Assembly: GCA_001786365.1 (NCBI GenBank)
Contig: MFWK01000006.1
Coordinates: 4,978-26,994 of the forward strand
Source of the DNA: Candidatus Nomurabacteria bacterium RIFOXYD2_FULL_35_12
GTDB taxonomy: Bacteria; Patescibacteriota; Minisyncoccia; Phycocordibacterales; UBA9973
Direction: 5' to 3'
Length of the DNA stretch: 22,017 nt
Translations under genes and position numbers: made by a program
Shown here: piece by piece, positions 20,033 to 22,017 of the stretch
Layout of the letters: each line of letters starts with the position of its first letter
Position numbering within the stretch: the stretch's first letter is position 1
Notes under the pieces: generated by a model
Seen by the model: only the letters and a program-made list of their open reading frames with translations
The model's database searches: none
Told to the model about the DNA's origin: nothing

Positions 20033-21001
20033 ATGCGGTTAAAATTATTATTACTGATTACAATATTTATGCTGTTTGGAACAACAGTAATAAATGCAGT
20101 ATCTACTGACATCTTGGTTGATATTGTTCCTCCAAATCCAGCTCCAAATGAAAATGTGACAATTAATTTAAAAAGTTATGCTTATGATTTAAATAGTGTT
20201 CTAATATCTTGGTCTATAAATGGAAAAGTGAGTGCTTCAGGTATTGGCAAAAAATCATTTTCTACTGTTGCTGGCAAGGCTGGGGAAGAAAAAAATGTTG
20301 TCGTTACTATCTCTCTGCCAGATGGCACCACAGACACAAAAATAACCATCAAACCTTCTGTGATGGTTTTGCTTTGGCAAGCAAATGATTCTTTTGTCCC
20401 ACCTTTTTATAAAGGAAAGGCCCTAGCCACACCGAGCAGTGAAGTAAAGGTAGTAGCCATGCCGGAAATAAGAAGTGGCTCAAACGTTGTTTCCGCTCAA
20501 AACTTAGTTTATCTTTGGAAAAAAAATTACACGAACAATGTAGATGGTTCTGGTTATGGTAAAAACTCTTTCCTCTTTGTAAATGATTATTTAGACGATT
20601 CAGACAATATATCAGTGACAGCTTCAACTACAGACCAAACAAATTCATCTGCTGCCAGCATTGATATAGGAACAACACAACCAAAAATATTATTTTATAA
20701 AAATGACACTACTCTAGGAATAATCTGGGAAAAAACACTCGCAAACCCGCACAAAATGGTAGAGAAAGAAATAGTGGAAGCCATACCTTACTTTATTTCA
20801 CCAAAAGAATTACTCACTCCGACTTTAGTCTGGAATTGGTTTATTAATGACAACAGAGTGACTCTAACAAGTTTGAAAAAAAATTCTATGCCCCTCCAAG
20901 TAAAATCTGGAACTCATGGAACATCTAAATTAAGACTGAATATCGAGAACACAGATAAAATTTTTGAGTCGGCAAATAAAGAAATAAATATAGAATTTTA
21001 A
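20033..21001 (+). CDS. Secreted T4SS-locus protein, Ig-like beta-sheet type
   Basis: The product has 322 residues. It has a clear signal peptide (LKLLLLITIFMLFGTTVINA), and then a largely beta-strand protein with no Cys. The start, DIVPPNPAPNENVTINLKSY, then WSINGK and a later WNWFINDN, read like two Ig-like or cadherin-like modules around a middle domain. I do not know a named family. It is likely outside the membrane and works with the pilin gene only three bases downstream. A leaderless promoter (20021-20026) after the long hairpin suggests that a new transcription unit starts here. Confidence 0.65.
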   Translation: MRLKLLLLITIFMLFGTTVINAVSTDILVDIVPPNPAPNENVTINLKSYAYDLNSVLISWSINGKVSASGIGKKSFSTVAGKAGEEKNVVVTISLPDGTTDTKITIKPSVMVLLWQANDSFVPPFYKGKALATPSSEVKVVAMPEIRSGSNVVSAQNLVYLWKKNYTNNVDGSGYGKNSFLFVNDYLDDSDNISVTASTTDQTNSSAASIDIGTTQPKILFYKNDTTLGIIWEKTLANPHKMVEKEIVEAIPYFISPKELLTPTLVWNWFINDNRVTLTSLKKNSMPLQVKSGTHGTSKLRLNIENTDKIFESANKEINIEF

Positions 21002-21004
21002 AAT

Positions 21005-21937
21005 ATGAAAAAAATTACAAAATGCATTTCAATACTTAATATTTCAATCGGATTATTCTTACCAATTGCAATTTTATTTTATGCGCCAACCACATCAGAA
21101 GCGTTTTTAGACTGGAAAATTATCGCCCCCGAGAATCCATCAGGAACTGTTTATGAAAATATGAATGTGGGGCAAACTCAGCAATTAAGAGCAATTAATC
21201 TAGATAGTGGAGTAGATATTACTTCAACGCTCAATTGGTCTACGTTAAATTCTTCAATCATAACGGCTGGTAACGGTTCAGTCACAGCAATCGGAGTAGG
21301 TTCTGGCACAATATCCACTTCTTGTACATTTTGCTATCGTACTGTAAAAGTTAATTTTAATATAAAACCAGCCATTGTAAATCAAACACCCACTCCAAAT
21401 GCTATAAACCTACCCCCAACAACAAACACAACCTCCGGAACGGGTAGTACAAATGGGGACTACCAGCTTTTAGCCCCGTTGCCACAGCTTTGTGGTACGG
21501 GAACTAATTTAACCACTCCATGCAAAGTTAGTACCACAGGCGGATTGGGTAATTACCTAAACCCAATGATAAAGATATTTATTGGACTATGTGCGGTATT
21601 GTCCGTAGTAATGATTGTTATCGGGGGAATAGAGTATATGACTAGCGAACTTGCTCATTCTAAAGAGGACGGTAAAAATAGGATAATGCAAGCAATCCTC
21701 GGGCTCCTCATAGCCCTCGGCTCTTGGGCACTTTTAAATACCATAAATCCAGACTTGCTCAATTCTGAATTTAATCCAGATGCTGTAACTTCTACCGTAC
21801 CAAACCAGTCATCAGGAGGGACTTGTAGTAATCCTCAATTTACAAATGAAAAAGATTGTATAAATAATGATGCAGACGCTACGTGGAATACAACAAATCA
21901 ACCAGCAATACAGCATGATACAGAATTTGAACCATAA
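21005..21937 (+). CDS. T4SS pilin with a Big-type domain
   Basis: The product has 310 residues. A signal segment (to about residue 34, PTTSEAF) precedes a bacterial Ig-like (Big2-type) domain at about 35-120, with MNVGQTQQLRAI, STLNWSTLNSSIITAG and VTAIGVGSGTI. A Pro/Thr/Asn-rich linker follows. Next come two hydrophobic helices, MIKIFIGLCAVLSVVMIVIG and AILGLLIALGSWALLNTINP, separated by EYMTSELAHSKEDGKNRIMQ. This helical pair matches the T4SS_pilin family (PF18895), relatives of VirB2/TrbC. A Cys-containing tail (CSNPQFTNEKDC) ends it. The Big-domain fusion makes it much longer than a classical VirB2 pilin. Confidence 0.82.
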   Translation: MKKITKCISILNISIGLFLPIAILFYAPTTSEAFLDWKIIAPENPSGTVYENMNVGQTQQLRAINLDSGVDITSTLNWSTLNSSIITAGNGSVTAIGVGSGTISTSCTFCYRTVKVNFNIKPAIVNQTPTPNAINLPPTTNTTSGTGSTNGDYQLLAPLPQLCGTGTNLTTPCKVSTTGGLGNYLNPMIKIFIGLCAVLSVVMIVIGGIEYMTSELAHSKEDGKNRIMQAILGLLIALGSWALLNTINPDLLNSEFNPDAVTSTVPNQSSGGTCSNPQFTNEKDCINNDADATWNTTNQPAIQHDTEFEP

Positions 21938-21943
21938 AATTTT

Positions 21944-22017
21944 ATGTCAAAAAGAAACTTTATACTTTTAATAATCATCCTGATAATCATAACGATTTCT
22001 ATCTTTGGATTTTTATA
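21944..22017 (+). CDS. Start of a membrane or exported protein, cut by window edge
   Basis: The ATG at 21944 is six bases after the pilin stop. The 24 visible codons begin MSKRNF and run into a strongly hydrophobic helix, LLIIILIIITISIFGFL. This is a signal anchor or the first membrane segment. It is probably co-transcribed with the pilin gene. Nothing more can be said. Confidence 0.6.
   Translation, partial: MSKRNFILLIIILIIITISIFGFL

Overview
The window looks like part of a Patescibacteria (Candidate Phyla Radiation) chromosome, most likely a Parcubacteria-type lineage. This is inferred from its AT-rich, compact genes, the mostly standard-code ORFs with few ribosome-binding sites, and the set of genes present: a chromosomal type IV secretion/pilus locus with a PrgI-like protein, a separate TraC-N protein, a VirB4 ATPase and a T4SS_pilin-type pilin, plus a stand-alone GIY-YIG nuclease, a YraN-like nuclease and a LysM-M23 peptidase. 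No rRNA or other taxonomic marker is present, so the exact lineage is not fixed.

Layout. Positions 1-1524 (minus) hold a tRNA CCA-adding enzyme that runs off the left edge. Positions 1536-3657 are a tRNA neighbourhood: Gly-GCC on the minus strand, then Arg-UCG, a partial tRNA-Pro copy, Pro-UGG and Gly-UCC on the plus strand. A YraN-like nuclease gene and an HTH/LAGLIDADG-like protein lie between them. Five parS-like palindromes lie within 1246-2407, which suggests a chromosome-partitioning (ParB-binding) region. Positions 3694-4263 look like one gene cut by an in-frame TAG. A ZIP-type metal transporter (4310-5035) converges on a LysM-M23 peptidase (5175-6365, minus). Divergent from the peptidase run uvrD and rsmA/ksgA.

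Positions 9513-22017 are mainly the secretion/pilus locus: an anchored thrombospondin-3-type protein, a secreted protein with three Ig-like repeats, an orphan PemK/MazF-like toxin gene, a VirB6/TrbL-like membrane protein, a soluble helical protein, a GIY-YIG nuclease, PrgI, a TraC-N protein, VirB4, a secreted protein, a pilin with a Big-type domain, and the start of a further membrane protein. VirB4 would power assembly, VirB6/PrgI would form the membrane part, and the pilin and secreted proteins the outer part. No relaxase or VirD4 coupling protein is visible.

The main discovery is a family of palindromic elements with ends CCCGTTAGA / TCTAACGGG. There are seven copies in about 15 kb. Four lie in frame inside genes (uvrD, rsmA, the Ig-repeat protein and the helical T4SS-locus protein). 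They have lengths of exactly 48 or 69 bp and always encode a Pro-Val-Arg start and a Ser-Asn-Gly end. Two are intergenic, with lengths that are not multiples of three. One is a 276-bp copy whose whole payload is a GIY-YIG nuclease gene. The stem positions next to the conserved core vary in a compensatory way. This resembles the protein-coding palindromic elements of Rickettsia, here with a candidate mobilising nuclease inside the same ends. At least four other palindromic or repeat families occur in and between the genes.
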